This document shows positions 61,964-64,000 of a DNA stretch of 64,000 nucleotides, piece after piece. The notes under the pieces are model-generated. The model did no database searches, was not told where the DNA came from, and saw nothing but the letters and a program-made list of their open reading frames with translations. A program made the translations under genes and the position numbers. The stretch covers positions 3,324,547-3,388,546 of the forward strand of contig NZ_LN884299.1 of the NCBI RefSeq assembly GCF_001403875.1. Direction: 5' to 3'. The stretch is from Paenibacillus ihumii (GTDB taxonomy: Bacteria; Bacillota; Bacilli; Paenibacillales; Paenibacillaceae). Every line of letters begins with the position of its first letter. The first letter of the stretch is position 1.

Positions 61964-62004
61964 TCGTCCGACTCCCTTCATATGACAGTTTTGATCCCGC
62001 TTCA

Positions 62005-62027
62005 TTAATCGTAATAATTACGATTAA
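62005..62027. promoter_or_regulatory. Zur box, perfect palindrome, upstream of zagA
   Basis: TTAATCGTAAT-A-ATTACGATTAA is a perfect 23-bp dyad identical in form to the Bacillus Zur operator. It lies 42 bp upstream of the zagA start and about 140 bp upstream of the divergent permease gene. Confidence 0.93.
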
Positions 62028-62114
62028 CAAAACCTAATATAATGCCTGCATCCGGGTTTGTCAATGTTGGCTGAACGTTAAAGCTCATTTTTTTGTTCTT
62101 AACCTCGTCCGGCG

Positions 62115-62137
62115 TTAATAGTAATTATTATGATTAA
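62115..62137. promoter_or_regulatory. Zur box upstream of the ycgR-like permease
   Basis: TTAATAGTAAT-T-ATTATGATTAA matches the Zur consensus with one substitution per half. It lies 32 bp before the ATG at 62169. Confidence 0.85.
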
Positions 62138-62168
62138 GATAAACCTATGAAAAATAGAGGAGTTTGCT

Positions 62169-63311
62169 ATGAACCAACTGCCCCTGTCCCGATGGCTTCC
62201 TTTTTTGCTTCCCGCAGCCTTTGTACTAGCCTGCTTGATCGTTATCGCTCCCGCTTTGCTGCCTTTATTTGCGGTTGACCTTAATTATGTCCACCTCTTC
62301 AAGACAAGCTTTATCGGCATATTGCTGGAGGCGCTCCCTTTCGTGCTGATCGGGGCCTTGCTCTCCTCGCTTGCTCATTTGTATCTTTCCGAGGATACGC
62401 TAAGCCGGTGGATTCCCAAGCATCCCGCGGCAGGCATTCTGTTCGCCTGTACGCTGGGCTTCATCTTCCCCGTATGCGAATGCGGAATGATTCCTCTGAT
62501 CCGCAAGCTCATACAAAAGGGGATGCCCGTATATATCGCTGCCGTCTTTATCCTGGCCGGACCCATCGTGAATCCGGTCGTATACGGCGCGACCTATATG
62601 GCCTTCCGGCTGCATCCGGAAATGGTCTATGCCCGAATGGGGCTGGCCTTCCTTGTCGCTGCAGCGATCGGCTGGATGATTTACGCCACCTGGAAAAGCG
62701 ATCCGCTAAGAACCAAGCCCATTCCCGGGGCTTCAAGCGGCCATTACCGCGAGCATGCACAGCGCAACCAGCTTCAGCAGCATTTTCACAAGCAGCACAA
62801 GCCGCAGCAGACTGGGCAGAAGCATCCGAACCAGGATGAACTGAATCATGGACATTATCATAAGCCCGGGCATACGCATCATCATCAGCATTCCAGGCAA
62901 GGCGGGAAGATAACAGCTGTATTCGTTCACGCGGCCGACGAGGTATTCGATATGGGAAAATACTTGATCATGGGCTGCCTCATAACAGCCGCCATTCAAT
63001 CCTTCATTCCCAGGGAGAGCCTTCTCGCCATCGGCGGCGGTCCCGTCGGCTCCTATGCCTTTATGATGGGCTTCGCGTTCTTATTATCGCTCTGTTCAAC
63101 CTCTGACGCTTTTGTAGCCGCTACATTTACCCATACGTTCTCCGCCGGCTCCCTGCTGGCCTTTCTCGTATTCGGCCCGATGCTGGATCTCAAGAACGTC
63201 CTGATGCTGCTGTCCGTCTTCAAGGCCAGATTCGTCATCTATTTCGCCTTTCTCATCTGTTCCGTCGTATTTATCGGCTCCGTCCTTGTAGGCCAGTTCT
63301 ATTTAAGCTAA
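62169..63311 (+). CDS. ycgR: Permease of the YcgR/UPF0718 family with His-rich loop
   Basis: A 380-residue membrane protein. Eight hydrophobic segments are split into two halves; the conserved IFPVCECGMIPLIRKL and, in the second half, LLSLCSTSDAFVAATF motifs carry the Cys/Ser-rich sequences typical of this permease family. A cytoplasmic loop (about residues 195-245) is His-rich (LNHGHYHKPGHTHHHQHS). AATAGAGGAGTTTGCT precedes the ATG. With the next gene it forms the ycgR-ycgQ pair, Zur-controlled in B. subtilis; a role in zinc homeostasis is likely but the transported species is not known. Confidence 0.88.
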   Translation: MNQLPLSRWLPFLLPAAFVLACLIVIAPALLPLFAVDLNYVHLFKTSFIGILLEALPFVLIGALLSSLAHLYLSEDTLSRWIPKHPAAGILFACTLGFIFPVCECGMIPLIRKLIQKGMPVYIAAVFILAGPIVNPVVYGATYMAFRLHPEMVYARMGLAFLVAAAIGWMIYATWKSDPLRTKPIPGASSGHYREHAQRNQLQQHFHKQHKPQQTGQKHPNQDELNHGHYHKPGHTHHHQHSRQGGKITAVFVHAADEVFDMGKYLIMGCLITAAIQSFIPRESLLAIGGGPVGSYAFMMGFAFLLSLCSTSDAFVAATFTHTFSAGSLLAFLVFGPMLDLKNVLMLLSVFKARFVIYFAFLICSVVFIGSVLVGQFYLS

Positions 63312-63348
63312 TGTCCGCTTCCCAAGCGATGGAAGGAGGTTTACCTTG

Positions 63349-64000
63349 ATGAAAAATTCCCGCACTACGCTGCAGCGGCAGCAGCTTGCACGAAGCTTTA
63401 TTTTGCTGGCCTTCGCCTTATTTATCGCTCATTTGTCCAAAAGCGGAACGCTGCATTACTACATCGCCCCGAAAATGGAGCCCTGGCTCCGCTACTGCGC
63501 AATTCCGCTGGCAGCCATGTCCCTGTGCCTTGCCCGCGAAGCCTTGTTCCACAGCCATCCCTCAGCCTGCGGCTGTGAGCACCATGCAGCTGCATCCAGA
63601 TTCAAAAGCGCGGCGACCTACGCACTCTTTCTCTTGCCGCTGCTGCTCGGCGTGCTGCTGCCGGACCAGGCGCTGGGAAGCATGGCAGCCAACAAAAAGG
63701 GCATGCAGCTCAGCTCTCCTGCTCTGAGCTCGGAGCATCTTAACGACATCTTTGTTTCGCCTGACAAATATAATGCAGAATTCGCCGAGCTGGCCAAAAA
63801 ATTATATCCTCAGGACATCATAGAGGTTAAGCCGGAAATCTACTCTGAGACCATCGGCGCCATCGAGCTGTTCAAGGAACAATTTCGCGGCAAAACCGTA
63901 ATGCTGAGCGGCTTCGTCTATGAAGATCCCAGCTTAGACGGCGCGCGGGAATTCATTATTGGCCGATTTCTGGTCCAATGCTGTACTGCGGATGCCTATC
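63349..64000 (+). CDS. ycgQ: YcgQ/TIGR03943-family membrane protein (partial, runs off right edge)
   Basis: The first 217 codons are in the window. Two N-terminal membrane segments (FILLAFALFIAHLSKSGTLH, YALFLLPLLLGVLLPDQALG) flank a Cys/His cluster (SACGCEHHAAA). An OB-like extracellular domain then begins (EQFRGKTVMLSGFVYEDPSL) with the conserved FLVQCCTADA motif at the window edge. ATG 63349 follows GGAAGGAGG. It starts 37 bp after the permease stop and is probably co-transcribed with it under Zur control. Members of the family work with their neighbouring permease in an unknown step of metal or two-carbon handling. Confidence 0.9.
   Translation, partial: MKNSRTTLQRQQLARSFILLAFALFIAHLSKSGTLHYYIAPKMEPWLRYCAIPLAAMSLCLAREALFHSHPSACGCEHHAAASRFKSAATYALFLLPLLLGVLLPDQALGSMAANKKGMQLSSPALSSEHLNDIFVSPDKYNAEFAELAKKLYPQDIIEVKPEIYSETIGAIELFKEQFRGKTVMLSGFVYEDPSLDGAREFIIGRFLVQCCTADAY

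Overview
The window looks like chromosome of a Gram-positive, endospore-former-type Firmicute, most likely Paenibacillus or a close relative. The reasons are strong AGGAGG-type ribosome binding sites with frequent TTG/GTG starts, a T-box leader before ilvB, an infC-rpmI-rplT operon with an attenuator leader and an AUU start, Bacillus-type Zur boxes, a ytqA-ytqB-(VOC)-ytpA block, and the overall gene content. The species assignment is inference. No rRNA, tRNA or CRISPR array was recognised.

Layout. 1-10 kb: a partial DRE-TIM aldolase-like gene, an orphan PAS histidine kinase, leuB, a glycerol dehydrogenase, and ilvB-ilvN-ilvC behind a T-box leader. 10-20 kb: a GNAT gene, a Gly/Tyr-rich protein, infC-rpmI-rplT, a GT2 glycosyltransferase, a PAP2 phosphatase with a diacylglycerol glucosyltransferase-like gene, trmB, and the tRNA-modification pair ytqA/ytqB followed by a VOC protein and a lysophospholipase. 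20.2-22.4 kb: about 13 tandem 37-bp hairpin-forming repeats and an intact IS3-family element. 22.4-28.5 kb: a B12-binding radical SAM protein with eight 11-residue repeats, recQ, and an rlmD/rlmCD-type rRNA methyltransferase.

28.44-34.44 kb is a compact AT-rich integrated element sitting inside the 3' end of the rRNA methyltransferase gene. It has a large serine recombinase at its left edge, a 9-bp direct repeat at both ends, a Nudix gene, an excisionase-like gene, and a replication/HTH-like gene split by a second IS3-family copy. The original C-terminal codons and terminator of the methyltransferase lie just beyond the right edge.

34.5-48 kb is an accessory patchwork: a formylglycine-generating-enzyme-like gene, a frameshifted VOC gene, an AraC regulator, an AT-rich transglutaminase lipoprotein, GrpB, a second lipoprotein, a MarR-nitroreductase pair, a degenerate IS3 relic, an ArsR regulator, and a class C-like group II intron placed just after a terminator hairpin. 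Two diverged ~410-bp noncoding repeats lie in inverted orientation at 39.8 and 44.6 kb. 48-57.6 kb: an aldo/keto reductase with divergent MerR, a secreted GH18 chitinase, an MDR oxidoreductase, a membrane serine hydrolase, TetR, L25 and SpeD. 57.6-64 kb is a zinc-starvation cluster: znuA-znuB-znuC, a short L33 paralogue, a COG0523 GTPase and a ycgR-ycgQ-like pair, with three Zur-box palindromes. The ATPase gene carries an unusual Walker A substitution.
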